DNA of 64,000 nucleotides from Nocardioides daphniae (lineage in GTDB: Bacteria > Actinomycetota > Actinomycetes > Propionibacteriales > Nocardioidaceae): NCBI RefSeq assembly GCF_004777465.1, contig NZ_CP038462.1:3038001-3102000 (forward strand), written 5' to 3'. A program made the position numbers and the translations under genes. Position 1 is the stretch's first letter. Every line of letters starts with the position of its first letter. Shown here piece after piece: positions 35,946 through 52,823 of this stretch. The notes beneath the pieces are model-generated. The model did no database searches. It saw nothing but the letters and a program-made list of their open reading frames with translations, and was not told the DNA's origin.

Positions 35946-36804
35946 GACCGTCGGTGGCGCCATCGCTGGCGCCCCCGTCACGCGGCCACCCGAGCCACGG
36001 CGGCCCCCAGGTCGCCGGCACGGCATGGCGGGGCGTGTTGTCCCACGCCTCCGCCTCCGAGCGGCAGGGCGCGTGCCCGCCCAGGTGCTGCGGATACCAG
36101 GGCGCGTGCTCCCCCGGCGAGGGCCGGTGGTGCTCCAGCGTCTGCAGCCCCTCGAGCATGTCGGTGAGCCGCACGCCGAGCTTGGTGGTCCACTCGGTGA
36201 GGTCCTCCCCCGGCCCCACCGTCAGCGGCTGCCCGAAGTGCAGGTCGATGCGCCGCCCACGGGTGAGGTCCGGCGGCGGCTCCTTGCCGCCCAGCACGCC
36301 GCCCTCGGGCCGACCCACGCTGTAGATGCGCTGCACGCCCCACAGCGCGGTCGGGACGACGACCGCGCCGGTCTCCCGGGCCAGCGCCGCCGTGCCGCGC
36401 ATCAACGGGCGCACCGTGTACGAGTACGAGATCCCGGCCTCGGGGAAGGTCGCGACCGTCTCGCCGGCACGCAAGAGGCGTCGCGCCTGAAGGTACGCAG
36501 CGGCCGGCGCGGCCCGGTCGACGGGGATGTGGCCCATGGCGGTCATCGGCCGCGCGATACCGCGGGCGTGCCACACGTCGTACCGCGACATGAAACGGGG
36601 CAGACGCCCCCGCCCGCGGGCCGCCAGCGCGATCGGCAGCATGTCGCCGTAGGAGACGTGGGTGGAGGCGATGATGACCGGACCGGTGGTCGGGATGTTG
36701 TCGACGCCGACGACCTCGACGCGGGCGTCCAGGGCGCGCAGCGCCGCCCGCCCCAGCGTCAACGCCGTGCGGTAGGTCAGGTCCCTGCGTGCCACGGCAC
36801 CCAT
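35926..36804 (-). CDS. 1-acylglycerol-3-phosphate acyltransferase family (PlsC-like)
   Basis: A 292-residue lysophospholipid acyltransferase-family protein. The catalytic H-x4-D is in STHVSYGDML and the second block is VATFPEAGISYSYTV (FPEG-like, with Ala for Gly). A third block is AVVVPTALWGVQ. The C-terminal 70 residues are a Pro/Trp/Gly-rich extension. The ATG at 36804 is chosen because the frame upstream of it would overlap the neighbouring flavoprotein gene. Which acyl acceptor it uses is not clear. Confidence 0.8.
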   Translation of the reverse strand: MGAVARRDLTYRTALTLGRAALRALDARVEVVGVDNIPTTGPVIIASTHVSYGDMLPIALAARGRGRLPRFMSRYDVWHARGIARPMTAMGHIPVDRAAPAAAYLQARRLLRAGETVATFPEAGISYSYTVRPLMRGTAALARETGAVVVPTALWGVQRIYSVGRPEGGVLGGKEPPPDLTRGRRIDLHFGQPLTVGPGEDLTEWTTKLGVRLTDMLEGLQTLEHHRPSPGEHAPWYPQHLGGHAPCRSEAEAWDNTPRHAVPATWGPPWLGWPRDGGASDGATDGLSPGGA

Positions 36805-36827
36805 GGTCGTCGTGCCGAGGTGCGCTG

Positions 36828-38150
36828 TCAGGAGAACGGCGGCCTGGCGTCGCGGGCGATCGACTGGCGACCGGCCCAGCGCCACACGCGGGCCGCCCGG
36901 TCGCGGTCCTCCTCGGTGACGAGGTTGCCCATCCAGCGCAGCGCCAGCGTCATCAGCAGGTCCGAGCGCATGCCGATCGGGCCCAACGCCGTGATCACCT
37001 TCGGCACGGTCGCGATCCCCGCGAGGCGGCGCGCGATCGAGAACGACTCGCCGTAGCTCTCGCGCAGCAGCGCGGGCCAGGCCTCGGCCAGCGAGTAGCC
37101 GTCGTCCTCGCCGTGGACGGCGAGCAGCTCGGCCAGCACGCGGCCGGTCTCCAGGCCGTAGTCGATGCCCTCACCGTTGAGCGGGTTGACGCAGCCGGCG
37201 GCGTCGCCGACCAGCGCCCAGTTGCGACCGGCCACGTTGCTCACCGCGCCGCCCATCGGCAGCAGCGCGGAGGCCTCGGCGCGCAGGTCGCCGTGCAGCT
37301 CGAACTCGTCGCGCAGCTGGTCGGCGTAGTGGCGCATCAGCGGCTTGACCGCGATGTCGGCGGGGCGCTTGGCGGTGGCCAGCGCGCCGGCGCCGAGGTT
37401 CACCTCGCCGGTGCCGAGCGGGAAGATCCAGCCGTAGCCGGCCAGCGCCTTGCCGCCCTCGTCACGCAGCTCGAGGTGCGAGGAGATCCACGGGTCGTCG
37501 CTGCGCTCGGACTTCACGTACGACCGGCCCGCGACCCCGTAGACCGTGTCGCGGTGCCACTCGCGCCCGAGGCGCTTGCCGAGCGGGGAGCGTACGCCGT
37601 CGGCGACGACCAGCCAGCGGCAGCGGACCTCGACCCGCTGCCTGCCGTCGGGGCCGGTGGTCTCGAGGACGACCGCGGAGACCCGGTCGCCCTCCATCAC
37701 GACGTCGACCGCGCGTGCCCCGTCGACGCAGGTCGCGCCGGAAGCCACGGCCGTACGCCGGAGGTGGTCGTCGAACTCGGTGCGGGCGACCGCGGAGCCC
37801 CAGGTCGGCAGGTCGGAGCCCTTGACGTCGGGCCAGTTCAGCTCGAGGGTCTGGCCGAAGCCGTGGGCGCGCAGGCCGTGGTTGACGGTGTGGCCCCTCA
37901 CCCAGTCGGTGAGCCCCAGCGCCTGCAGCTCGTGGATGGCGCGCGGCGTGAGGCCGTCGCCACAGGTCTTGTCGCGCGGGAAGACGGCCGCGTCGACGAG
38001 CAGGGTCTCCATGCCGTGGCGGGCCGCCCACGCGGCAGCACCGGATCCGGCGGGACCGGCGCCGACGACGAGGACGTCGGTCTGGGCGGGCACGGTCGGG
38101 GCGGGCACGGTCGGGGCGGGCACTGGCTGGACGGGCGGGGAGGCGGGCAC
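36828..38150 (-). CDS. Geranylgeranyl reductase family FAD oxidoreductase
   Basis: A 440-residue flavoprotein of the group that saturates isoprenoid chains, such as menaquinone side-chain reductase MenJ of mycobacteria. The Rossmann motif DVLVVGAGPAGSGAAAWAAR is followed by FPRDKTCGDGLTPRA (family signature with the redox-loop Cys), RTEFDDHLRR, and ALVGDAAGCVNPLNGEGIDY for FAD binding. The N-terminus has a PAPTVPAPTVPA repeat, encoded by 15-base direct repeats each containing an in-frame GTG, so the start is ambiguous. The first GTG has GACAAT 6 bases upstream. Confidence 0.88.
   Translation of the reverse strand: MPASPPVQPVPAPTVPAPTVPAQTDVLVVGAGPAGSGAAAWAARHGMETLLVDAAVFPRDKTCGDGLTPRAIHELQALGLTDWVRGHTVNHGLRAHGFGQTLELNWPDVKGSDLPTWGSAVARTEFDDHLRRTAVASGATCVDGARAVDVVMEGDRVSAVVLETTGPDGRQRVEVRCRWLVVADGVRSPLGKRLGREWHRDTVYGVAGRSYVKSERSDDPWISSHLELRDEGGKALAGYGWIFPLGTGEVNLGAGALATAKRPADIAVKPLMRHYADQLRDEFELHGDLRAEASALLPMGGAVSNVAGRNWALVGDAAGCVNPLNGEGIDYGLETGRVLAELLAVHGEDDGYSLAEAWPALLRESYGESFSIARRLAGIATVPKVITALGPIGMRSDLLMTLALRWMGNLVTEEDRDRAARVWRWAGRQSIARDARPPFS
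38091..38125 (-). repeat. 15-base tandem repeat at the flavoprotein N-terminus
   Basis: The unit GGGCACGGTCGGGGC (plus strand) is repeated just over twice, encoding PAPTV repeats and offering several in-frame GTG start codons. Copy number could vary by slippage and change the N-terminus without breaking the frame. Confidence 0.7.
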
Positions 38151-38205
38151 GGGTCGATTGTCGCAGGGTGGTCCTGAGGCAGCGACTTCCCACCGGAAAT
38201 GCCGC

Positions 38206-38239
38206 GAGGGCCGACCCCACCGAGGTGGAGCCGACCCTC
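38206..38239 (-). terminator. Terminator after rpoC
   Basis: A 16-bp stem with three G-U pairs and a 2-base loop (GAGGGCCGACCCCACC paired with GGTGGAGCCGACCCTC on the plus strand), 23 bases past the rpoC stop, followed on the minus strand by GCGGCATTTCC. Confidence 0.75.
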
Positions 38240-38261
38240 ACGGGTGACTGCGGGCGACGAC

Positions 38262-42114
<3,853 letters not shown>

Positions 42115-42134
42115 TGTGTTGATTCCCTACCTTC

Positions 42135-45677
<3,543 letters not shown>

Positions 45678-45969
45678 GATGTGCGTCCTTCGAAATCATC
45701 GCTGAAGGTGAGTGGCGCCTCCGACCACTACAACACCCCTCCGGACAGGGCGAGAGCATATGAGGGCAGGCGCAAAGAAGGAGCCTATCCCACGAAGGGG
45801 GTCGCCACCAAGACCCGCGAGGAGGGAGTTGGGTCACACGCAAGAACATTTGACCGTTCCCGCGGACCCACTCCGGGTGACGGCCACGATGATTACCCCC
45901 GAGAGGGGTCCGGGTCAAGCAGCGCCGCGGCGAGGCGCCCGGTTGACGCGACGAGCGGCCGCGTACGCA
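45678..45969. other. rpoB upstream region
   Basis: No open frame here looks like a gene on either strand. On the minus strand TTGGTG (45806-45811), an 18-base gap and TAGGCT (45782-45787) form a weak promoter candidate about 105 bases before the TTG start. The rest is a long untranslated leader without strong hairpins. Confidence 0.4.
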
Positions 45970-46001
45970 CGAAGGCGGCCACCCTTGCGGGTGACCGCCT
46001 T
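45970..46001 (-). terminator. Attenuator-type hairpin between rplL and rpoB
   Basis: GAAGGCGG-c-CACCC, loop TTGC, GGGTG-a-CCGCCTTC: 13 bp with one mismatch. No T-run follows. The known partial terminator between rplJL and rpoBC reduces polymerase-subunit expression relative to ribosomal proteins, and this is well placed for that role. Confidence 0.65.
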
Positions 46002-46050
46002 CGCGGTGCTCACGAGGAGCGGTGCTCTGACGAGCAAGGAGAACCAGACG

Positions 46051-46440
46051 TCACTTGAGGGTGACGGTGGCGCCGGCGCCCTCGAGCGCCTCCTTGGCCT
46101 TGTCAGCGGCCTCCTTGTTGGCGCCTTCGAGGACAGCCTTGGGGGCGGACTCCACCAGCTCCTTGGCCTCCTTGAGACCGAGACCGGTGAGGGCGCGCAC
46201 CTCCTTGATGACGTTGATCTTCTTGTCACCAGCGGCCTCGAGGACGACGTCGAACTCGTCCTTCTCCTCGGCAGCCTCGCCGCCAGCGGCGCCGCCAGCG
46301 GCGGGAGCAGCGGCAACGGCGACGGGGGCAGCGGCGGTGACGCCGAAGGTGTCCTCGAACTCCTTCACGAACTCGGAGAGCTCGATGAGGGTCATCTCCT
46401 TGAACGCGTCGAGGAGCTCTGCGGTGCTGAGCTTCGCCAT
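46051..46440 (-). CDS. rplL: 50S ribosomal protein L7/L12
   Basis: The 129-residue acidic stalk protein. An N-terminal dimerisation helix ([20 protein letters not shown]) is followed by an Ala/Gly hinge and the C-terminal factor-binding domain ([40 protein letters not shown]). It is intact. A ribosome-binding site (GGAA) lies before the ATG, and rplJ is 80 bases upstream. Confidence 0.98.
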   Translation of the reverse strand: MAKLSTAELLDAFKEMTLIELSEFVKEFEDTFGVTAAAPVAVAAAPAAGGAAGGEAAEEKDEFDVVLEAAGDKKINVIKEVRALTGLGLKEAKELVESAPKAVLEGANKEAADKAKEALEGAGATVTLK

Positions 46441-46520
46441 GGTGGGCGATTCCTTCCATTCGGTGGCCGGACCGGTGTCGGTCCGACCGGGGGTTTCAGG
46501 TGGTGTACGTCGGCCTGGGA

Positions 46521-47180
46521 TCAGGCGTCGGTGGACTCGGCAGCCTCGTCAGCAGCCTCGGCGGGAGCCTCCGCAGCGGGAGCCTCCTCCGAGACGGCCT
46601 CGTCGGCAGCCGGAGCGTCCTCGGCAGCGGCCGGCGCGCCGGCACCACCTGCGAGGATCGAGGGGTCCTGCTCGGCCTTGGCCTGCAGGGCGCCGGCGAG
46701 CCGGGCAGCCTGCGAGATGGGGGCGTTGAGCAGGTAGACGGCCTGCGACAGGGAGGCCAGCATTGCGCCAGCCATCTTGCCGAGCAGGACCTCGCGCGAC
46801 TCGAGATCGGCCAGCTTGGCGATCTCGGAGGCGTCGAGGATGTTCCCGTCCAGGACACCGCCCTTGATGACAAGGGCGGGGTTTGCCTTGGCAAAGTCAC
46901 GCAGACCCTTCGCCGCCTCGACCACGTCGCCCTCGATGAAGGCGATGGCGGTCGGGCCGGTGAGCAGGTCGTCGAAGCCGGTGATGCCCACCTCGTTGGC
47001 GGCAAGCTTGGCCAGCGTGTTCTTGACCACGGCGTAGTTGGCGTTCTCGCCGAGGGAGCGCCGCAGTTCCTGCAGCTGCTTCACGGTGAGACCGCGGTAC
47101 TCGGTCAGCACAGCACCTGCGGAACCGTTGAATGACTCAACGATGTCCGCGATGGCTGCTGCCTTCTCTGGCCGCGCCAT
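46521..47180 (-). CDS. rplJ: 50S ribosomal protein L10
   Basis: A 219-residue L10, the base of the L7/L12 stalk. The core ([47 protein letters not shown]) fits the family. The C-terminal 45 residues are an Ala/Glu-rich, probably disordered extension ([19 protein letters not shown]), common in actinobacteria. L10 binds its own leader RNA to repress the operon. The ATG is preceded by GGAAGGAGACCC. Confidence 0.97.
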   Translation of the reverse strand: MARPEKAAAIADIVESFNGSAGAVLTEYRGLTVKQLQELRRSLGENANYAVVKNTLAKLAANEVGITGFDDLLTGPTAIAFIEGDVVEAAKGLRDFAKANPALVIKGGVLDGNILDASEIAKLADLESREVLLGKMAGAMLASLSQAVYLLNAPISQAARLAGALQAKAEQDPSILAGGAGAPAAAEDAPAADEAVSEEAPAAEAPAEAADEAAESTDA

Positions 47181-47186
47181 GGGTCT

Positions 47187-47375
47187 CCTTCCGGACTACG
47201 CTCGAAGACGTACCGGCTGGCCCCTGAAACGACGAACGCCCCGGGCACAGGAGCCCAGGGCGTGATGGACGATCGAGATCATCCTGCTCTGTTCACCTGC
47301 GCTGGCCGTCCGCAGCTGCGGAACCTTAGGTCATCCCCACCCTTGCGAGCAGAGCGACCACCGGCGGTCTCTGGT
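47187..47375 (-). promoter_or_regulatory. L10 ribosomal-protein leader (autoregulatory RNA)
   Basis: On the minus strand the leader carries ACCGCCGGTGGTCGC, CCGCAGCTGCGGACGGCCAGC and CAGGTGAACAGAGCAGG, the arrangement seen in actinobacterial L10 leaders where L10(L12)4 binds. A terminator-like hairpin at 47237-47262 (CGCCCTGGGC paired with GCCCGGGGCG, then TTCGTCGTTT) follows. Binding of L10 probably represses rplJL through this leader. Confidence 0.7.
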
Positions 47376-47386
47376 TACGAGGAGTG

Positions 47387-47415
47387 ACACTAGACCAGCG
47401 CGGCGGGCTGAACAA
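47387..47415 (-). promoter_or_regulatory. Promoter for rplJ-rplL-rpoB-rpoC
   Basis: On the minus strand TTGTTC, a 17-base gap, then TAGTGT. It lies just upstream of the L10 leader and is the best housekeeping-type promoter match in this region. Confidence 0.6.
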
Positions 47416-47520
47416 AATCCACGCGTGGTTGGTAGGTGGTGGCGAGCCTCACCGGCCCTCAGTCTGACAGTTTTCCCACGGTCATCGGCGTTGCGTGTTG
47501 CAATCGGTGGCGTGGACCCG

Positions 47521-48505
47521 ATGCTGACTCCCCTCAACGAAGTGCTGGAGCGTGTCGACAACCGCCTGCTCCCCCGAGGCCGACGTCCGGATCTGGGGCA
47601 CGGGCTTCCCGTTGCTCGACGACGCGCTCGGCGGTGGCCTGCGCGCAGGCACCCTCAACCTCCTCGCCGGCTCCCAGGGCGAGGGCAAGACCACCTTCGC
47701 CCTGCAGATCGCACGGCAGTGCGCCAAGGCCGGGCAGCCGGTCGTCTTCTTCTCCTTCGAGCTCGAGGCCGAGGTCCTGGTCCAGAAGATGATCGCCGCC
47801 GAGGCCGCCGACCACGCGCCGCACAGCCCGGCCAGCGTCTACCAGGTCCGTGCGGCCTTCGAGGGCACCGACGGCGGCGCCGGTGGCCTGCCCGAGCGCC
47901 TGAGCCGCTACAACGGCGGCCTGGACGCCCTGGCGTCGGTCTCCGAGTTCGCCCCGCGCCTCCACGTGCACCGGTCGACGACCACCTCGACCAACCTCGA
48001 CGTGATCGCCCGGACCATCAAGGAGGTCATGGTCCAGCACGGCGAGCCGCCGCTGGTCGTCATCGACTACCTCCAGAAGGTCCGCCCGCGCGAGCAGATG
48101 GCGGAGGAGCAGGCCGTCACCCACGTGACCGAGCGGCTCAAGGACATCGCCATCGAGTTCGAGTGCCCGGTGCTGAGCATCTCCGCCTCCGACCGCGCCG
48201 GCCTCGAACCGGGCCAGCGCATGCGCGCCCGCAACATGAAGGGGTCGACGGCACTGGCGTACGAGGCCGACGTCGTGCTGATCCTCTCCAACAAGGCCGA
48301 CATCGTCGCCCGGCACCACCTGCTGTACGCGGCGAACAACGGCGCGAACTTCCGCGAGTACTCGGTGCTCACGGTCGACAAGAACCGCTCCGGCCGGACC
48401 GGCGCCGAGGTGGAGTTCCGCAAGCAGTTCACCAGCGGCCGCTTCGTGCCCGAGGGCTCGGTGGTCTCGGAGGACCTGGTGGACGAGCGAGTCTTCGTGG
48501 AGTGA
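47521..48505 (+). CDS. DnaB/KaiC-like RecA-fold ATPase
   Basis: A RecA-fold ATPase resembling the helicase domain of DnaB without its primase-binding N-terminal domain. The Walker A is LLAGSQGEGKTTFALQIAR and the Walker B PPLVVIDYLQKVRP. A later motif is LSISASDRAGLEPGQRMRAR, which resembles DnaB motif 4. From GTG 47552 it has 317 residues. A better N-terminus (MLTPLNEVLERVDNRLLPEA, ATG 47521) is obtained if one C is removed from the five-C run near 47571, giving 327 residues. It sits opposite the ribosomal-protein genes. Possible roles are DNA repair or recombination accessory; none is proven. Confidence 0.75.
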
Positions 48506-48563
48506 TCCCACGGCTTCGGTCGGTCGGTGGGAGGTCGACCGACGCCGAGCACTCCCGCAGCCG

Positions 48564-48599
48564 GTGAGGACCGGCCACCCTCAGGTGGCCGGTCCTCAC
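48564..48599 (+). terminator. 16-bp perfect hairpin after the DnaB-like gene
   Basis: GTGAGGACCGGCCACC, loop CTCA, then the exact complement. It lies 58 bases past the stop. Being symmetrical, it can act on both strands. Confidence 0.7.
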
Positions 48600-48633
48600 T
48601 GGTTCCGGGCACGGCACGTCGCCAGAAATGGCA

Positions 48634-48666
48634 CGAGGCCGGCCACGCGTCGCGTGACCGGCCTCG
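48634..48666 (-). terminator. Terminator after rplA
   Basis: On the minus strand CGAGGCCGG and CCGGCCTCG pair, extended by CACGC/GCGTG with one internal mismatch, followed by TGCCATTTCTGG, 26 bases past the rplA stop. Confidence 0.7.
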
Positions 48667-48692
48667 TCGCAGAGTCTGCGGTGATCAGAGGA

Positions 48693-49412
48693 TCACTCGC
48701 CAGCCTCGTCCTCCACAGCCACGTTCTTCACGCGGTTGGTGTCGACCAGGACGCCGGGGCCCATGGTCGTGGAGAGCGAGATCTTCTTGATGTAGCGGCC
48801 CTTGGAGCTGGCCGGCTTGAGACGCAGGACCTCGTCGAGGGCAGCGGCGTAGTTCTCGGCGAGCTGGAGCTCGGAGAAGGAGGCCTTGCCGATGATGAAG
48901 TGCAGGTTCGAGTGGCGGTCGACGCGGAACTCGATCTTGCCGCCCTTGATGTCGGACACGGCCTTGGCCACGTCCGGCGTCACGGTGCCGGTCTTCGGGT
49001 TCGGCATGAGGTTGCGGGGACCGAGCACGCGACCGAGGCGGCCGACCTTGCCCATCATGTCCGGGGTCGCGACCACGGCGTCGAAGTCGAGCCAGCCGCC
49101 CTGGACCTTCTCGATCATGTCGTCGCCACCGACGAAGTCGGCGCCGGCCTCACGGGCAGCCTCGGCCTTGTCGGCGTTGGCGAACACGAGGACGCGGGCG
49201 GTCTTGCCGGTGCCGTGCGGCAGGTTGACCGTGCCGCGGACCATCTGGTCGGCCTTGCGGGGGTCAACGCCGAGGCGCATGACGACGTCGACGGTCTCGT
49301 CGAACTTCTTCTTGCTGTTCTCCTTGGCGATCTTGATCGCGGAGAAGGGCGAGAAGACCTCGTTCTTGTCGAACTTGGCCGCGGCCTCGCGGTAGCTCTT
49401 GCTGCGCTGCAT
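48693..49412 (-). CDS. rplA: 50S ribosomal protein L1
   Basis: A 239-residue L1, intact, forming the L1 stalk near the E site. Conserved blocks include [52 protein letters not shown] and the C-terminal [20 protein letters not shown]. It follows rplK by 78 bases on the minus strand. Confidence 0.98.
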   Translation of the reverse strand: MQRSKSYREAAAKFDKNEVFSPFSAIKIAKENSKKKFDETVDVVMRLGVDPRKADQMVRGTVNLPHGTGKTARVLVFANADKAEAAREAGADFVGGDDMIEKVQGGWLDFDAVVATPDMMGKVGRLGRVLGPRNLMPNPKTGTVTPDVAKAVSDIKGGKIEFRVDRHSNLHFIIGKASFSELQLAENYAAALDEVLRLKPASSKGRYIKKISLSTTMGPGVLVDTNRVKNVAVEDEAGE

Positions 49413-49490
49413 GTCTGGTTACTCGTTTCTTCCAGTGTGGTCAGTGAGCCAGCGCGGCTCTGCCACGGGATGTGGTTCGGGGAGGGAGGA

Positions 49491-49919
49491 TCAGTCGGTG
49501 GTGATGCCCATGGAGCGGGCGGTGCCTTCGACGATCTTCATCGCTGCGTCGATGTCGTTGGCGTTGAGGTCGGGCAGCTTGGTCTGCGCGATCTCACGAA
49601 CCTGGTCCTTGGTCAGCTTGCCGACCTTCTCCTTGTGCGGGACGCCCGAACCCTTGGCCAGGCCGGCGGCCTTCTTGATCAGCTCAGCGGCCGGCGGGGT
49701 CTTGGTGATGAACGTGAACGAACGGTCCTCGTAGATGGTGATCTCGACGGGGATGACGTTGCCGCGCATCGACTCGGTCTGGGCGTTGTACGCCTTGCAG
49801 AAGTCCATGATGTTGACGCCGTGCGGACCGAGGGCGGTACCGACAGGCGGAGCCGGGGTCGCGGAGCCAGCCTGGAGCTGGACCTTGACCAGGGCTGCGA
49901 TCTTCTTCTTGGGAGGCAT
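49491..49919 (-). CDS. rplK: 50S ribosomal protein L11
   Basis: A 142-residue L11, intact, binding the GTPase-associated centre of 23S rRNA. It has [20 protein letters not shown] at the N-terminus, [20 protein letters not shown], and the RNA-binding domain ending in [12 protein letters not shown] 213-base spacer separates it from nusG; it contains several weak hairpins and no gene. Confidence 0.98.
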   Translation of the reverse strand: MPPKKKIAALVKVQLQAGSATPAPPVGTALGPHGVNIMDFCKAYNAQTESMRGNVIPVEITIYEDRSFTFITKTPPAAELIKKAAGLAKGSGVPHKEKVGKLTKDQVREIAQTKLPDLNANDIDAAMKIVEGTARSMGITTD

Positions 49920-50132
49920 TTCTTGATCCTTCTGATCGTGACGTCGTGGTCTTGTCGAGCCGGACCGGGATGCCTCCCGACGGGCTCTGCCACCTGGGTG
50001 TTGCTCACGCCGCAGACGCGACGCTGGCGCGGATGCCGTTCACACGGCAGCGCCGACCGTCGGACAGTCTCGCATTTCCACCCCGGAGGGAGGAATTCGA
50101 CGACTGCCGCACGGCCGGCGGCGCTGGTTGCC

Positions 50133-50948
50133 TCAGACCCGCTGGATCTGGCTGAAGCTCAGCTCGACCGGGGTCTCCCGGCCGAAGATCTCGACGAGGG
50201 CCTTGACCCTCTGGGACTCACCGTTGATCTCGGTGATGGTCGCGTGCAGCGTGGCGAACGGACCGTCGACCACCATCACGGAGTCGTTGACGTCGAAGTC
50301 GGCGACCTCGACCGGCTTCTTCGCGGCGGCGCTGCCCGACGACTTGGACGAGGCGGCCTCGGCCTCGGCCTCGGCCACGGCGACGGCGCTCGGGGCGAGC
50401 ATCGACTCGACCTCGCTCATGGAGAGCGGGACCGGGTTGTGCGCGTTGCCGACGAAGCCGGTCACCGACGGGGTGTGGCGCACGGCCGACCAGGACTCGT
50501 CGGTGAGGTCCATGCGGACCAGGACGTAGCCGGGCAGGACGGTGCGGGTGACCATCTTGCGCTGGCCGTTCTTGATCTCGGCGACCTCCTCGGTCGGCAC
50601 GACGATCTCGTGGATGTACTCACCCATGTCGAGGGCCTGGATGCGGTTCTCGAGGTTCGCCTTCACACGCTTCTCCATGCCGGAGTAGGTGTGGATGACG
50701 TACCAGTCACCGGGCTTGGCCCACAGCTCACGACGGAACGCCTCGAGCGCGTCGACCTCCTCGGCCGGCTCCTCGGCGGACTCGTCGTCGGTGTCGGTCT
50801 CCTCGTCGGTCGCGACCTCGTCGGTCACGTCGACGTCGACGTCGTCACCGCCCTCGGTGGCCTCGTCGTCGATGGACTCGGTCGCCTCGAGGTCGGCCTC
50901 GGTCGGCTCCGGCGAGTCGTTGTGCTCAGACACGTGCTGCTCCGTCAC
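50133..50948 (-). CDS. nusG: Transcription antitermination/pausing factor NusG
   Basis: A 271-residue NusG. The C-terminal 180 residues carry the NGN domain ([45 protein letters not shown]) and the KOW domain ([20 protein letters not shown]). The first 75 residues are an acidic Glu/Asp-rich extension typical of actinobacteria. A Ser/Ala/Lys-rich linker (residues 195-215) separates NGN and KOW. Follows secE by 45 bases. Confidence 0.97.
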   Translation of the reverse strand: MTEQHVSEHNDSPEPTEADLEATESIDDEATEGGDDVDVDVTDEVATDEETDTDDESAEEPAEEVDALEAFRRELWAKPGDWYVIHTYSGMEKRVKANLENRIQALDMGEYIHEIVVPTEEVAEIKNGQRKMVTRTVLPGYVLVRMDLTDESWSAVRHTPSVTGFVGNAHNPVPLSMSEVESMLAPSAVAVAEAEAEAASSKSSGSAAAKKPVEVADFDVNDSVMVVDGPFATLHATITEINGESQRVKALVEIFGRETPVELSFSQIQRV

Positions 50949-50993
50949 TTGGTTTCACTGGTTGCTGGTCGCGCTCAGGCTGCCAGGCCTCGG

Positions 50994-51236
50994 TCAGTTG
51001 GTGCCGCCGGTGAAGGCCCAGAAGACCAGACGTCCGAACCCGAGGTCCATGAGCGAGACGAGGGTCATCATCACGACGACGAAGACCATCACGACGATGA
51101 AGTACGTCACGAGCTGCTTCTGCGTCGGCCAGACGACCTTGCGCAGTTCTGCGATCACCTGGCGCAGGAACGTCACCGGGTTGGTGCGGCTCGTGCCCTT
51201 CTCAGCGCGAGGCTCGTGAGCCTTGGCGTCCGACAC
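50994..51236 (-). CDS. secE: Preprotein translocase subunit SecE
   Basis: An 80-residue single-pass subunit of the Sec channel. PVTFLRQVIAELRKVVWPTQ is the amphipathic helix with the conserved KVVWP, followed by one membrane segment (TYFIVVMVFVVVMMTLVSLM). The GTG at 51236 is preferred because GGAGGG lies 6 bases upstream; an ATG at 51248 would add four residues. It is followed by nusG and preceded by tRNA-Trp, the usual order. Confidence 0.95.
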   Translation of the reverse strand: MSDAKAHEPRAEKGTSRTNPVTFLRQVIAELRKVVWPTQKQLVTYFIVVMVFVVVMMTLVSLMDLGFGRLVFWAFTGGTN

Positions 51237-51312
51237 GTTGCCCTCCATGGTTTCGATGACGTTTCGATGCTGGTGCTACGAGTTTCCTGCCTCGGACAAG
51301 TCCTGCTGTTGC

Positions 51313-51384
51313 AGGGCACGAGGGACTTGAACCCCCAACCTTCGGTTTTGGAGACCGATGCTCTGCCAGTTGAGCTAGTGCCCT
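51313..51384 (-). tRNA. tRNA-Trp (anticodon CCA)
   Basis: A 72-base cloverleaf: acceptor AGGGCAC/GTGCCCT, D arm GCTC/GAGC, anticodon stem TCGGT/ACCGA with loop CTCCAAA (anticodon CCA), T arm GGGGG-TTCAAGT-CCCTC. The 3' CCA is not encoded. It lies just upstream of secE, as in most actinobacteria. Confidence 0.96.
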
Positions 51385-51492
51385 CCGACGGATCCCCCGC
51401 TCATTCCTGCCGGTTGAGGGGCAGGGATCAGCATGTGGGAGAACCACCAGTCGGAGAGTGTACGGGGCTGCTCGGGTCTCGTCCAAACGCCC

Positions 51493-51498
51493 TACGAT
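51493..51498 (+). promoter_or_regulatory. Leaderless -10 box of the aspartate aminotransferase gene
   Basis: TACGAT, then exactly 6 bases, then ATG. No Shine-Dalgarno is present. The transcript would start at or next to the A of the start codon. Confidence 0.6.
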
Positions 51499-51504
51499 GT
51501 GTCC

Positions 51505-52737
51505 ATGACCGAGACTTCCTCCCCCAACCCCGCCAGCACCCCTCGTGACAAGCGCGTCTCCACCCGGATCGCCGCGATCGCCGAGTCCGCGACGCTGAAG
51601 GTGGATGCCAAGGCCAAGGCGCTCAAGGCCGAGGGACGTCCGGTGATCGGCTTCGGCGCCGGCGAGCCCGACTTCCCGACCCCGTCGTACATCGTCGACG
51701 CCGCGGTCGACGCGTGCCGCGACCCGAAGAACCACCGCTACACCCCCGCGGGCGGCCTGCCCGAGCTCAAGCAGGCCATCGTGGAGAAGACGAAGCGCGA
51801 CTCCGGCTACGAGGTCACCCCCGCCCAGGTGCTCGTCACCAACGGCGGCAAGCAGGCGATCTACGAGGCCTTCGCCGCGATGCTCGACCCGGGTGACGAG
51901 GTCATCGTCCCGGCCCCCTACTGGACCACCTACCCCGAGGCGATCGCCCTGGCCGGCGGCGTGCCGGTGGAGGTCCTCGCCGACGAGACGCAGGACTACA
52001 AGGTCACCGTCGAGCAGCTCGAGGCGGCGCGCACCGAGCGTACGAAGGTCCTGCTCTTCGTCTCCCCCTCCAACCCCACCGGCGCGGTCTACACCGCCGA
52101 CGAGATCCGCGCGATCGGCCAGTGGGTCGAGGACAACAACCTCTGGGTGCTGACCGACGAGATCTACGAGCACCTGGTCTACGACGACGTCGAGACGGGC
52201 TCGCTGCCCGTGCTCTGCCCCTTCCTCGCCGACAACTGCGTGGTCGTCAACGGTGTCGCCAAGACCTACGCGATGACCGGCTGGCGGGTGGGCTGGATCA
52301 TCGGCCCGACCGACCTCATCAAGGCCGCCGGCAACCTGCAGTCGCACGCCACCTCCAACGTGGCCAACGTGTCGCAGCGCGCCGCGATCGCCGCGGTCTC
52401 CGGCGACCTCGCCGCCGTCGACGAGATGAAGGTGGCCTTCGACCGCCGCCGCAAGAAGATCGTCGAGATGCTCAACCAGGTCGAGGGCATCTACTGCCCC
52501 ACGCCGCTGGGCGCCTTCTACGCCTACCCGTCGGTGAAGGGCCTGCTCGGCAAGACCTACGACGGCAAGGTCATCGACTCCTCGGCCGACCTGGCCGAGT
52601 ACATCCTCGAGAAGGCCGAGGTCGCGGTCGTCCCCGGCGAGGCGTTCGGCTCGCCCGGCTACCTGCGCCTCTCGTACGCCCTGGGCGACGACGACCTGGT
52701 CGAGGGCATCACCCGCATCCAGAAGCTCTTCTCCTGA
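51505..52737 (+). CDS. aspC: Aspartate aminotransferase (class I PLP)
   Basis: A 410-residue class-I aminotransferase, closest to bacterial aspartate aminotransferases of the Thermus/actinobacterial type. The substrate and PLP motifs are [56 protein letters not shown] and [12 protein letters not shown]. The PLP lysine is Lys253 in [16 protein letters not shown]. The ATG at 51505 is supported by the leaderless -10 box and by alignment length; an upstream GTG/ATG extension is not. Confidence 0.92.
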   Translation: MTETSSPNPASTPRDKRVSTRIAAIAESATLKVDAKAKALKAEGRPVIGFGAGEPDFPTPSYIVDAAVDACRDPKNHRYTPAGGLPELKQAIVEKTKRDSGYEVTPAQVLVTNGGKQAIYEAFAAMLDPGDEVIVPAPYWTTYPEAIALAGGVPVEVLADETQDYKVTVEQLEAARTERTKVLLFVSPSNPTGAVYTADEIRAIGQWVEDNNLWVLTDEIYEHLVYDDVETGSLPVLCPFLADNCVVVNGVAKTYAMTGWRVGWIIGPTDLIKAAGNLQSHATSNVANVSQRAAIAAVSGDLAAVDEMKVAFDRRRKKIVEMLNQVEGIYCPTPLGAFYAYPSVKGLLGKTYDGKVIDSSADLAEYILEKAEVAVVPGEAFGSPGYLRLSYALGDDDLVEGITRIQKLFS

Positions 52738-52762
52738 GCCACCGGCAGCCTCGGCTGCCTCC

Positions 52763-52794
52763 CGCAGGGGCGTCCCACCCGGGGCGCCCCTGCG
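52763..52794 (+). terminator. Terminator after the aminotransferase gene
   Basis: CGCAGGGGCG pairs with CGCCCCTGCG around a 12-base loop, followed by GCGTTT, 25 bases past the stop. Confidence 0.7.
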
Positions 52795-52811
52795 GCGTTT
52801 CCGGACGCATG

Positions 52812-52817
52812 TAGCGT
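52812..52817 (+). promoter_or_regulatory. Leaderless -10 box of the adenosine deaminase gene
   Basis: TAGCGT, 6 bases, then ATG, with no Shine-Dalgarno. This repeats the arrangement found at the aminotransferase gene. Confidence 0.6.
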
Positions 52818-52823
52818 CTGGCC

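Noticed and set aside
47181..47520. Small genes between rplJ and the DnaB-like gene
   Set aside because: The region is accounted for by the L10 leader, its terminator-like hairpin and promoter; short frames there have no ribosome-binding sites.
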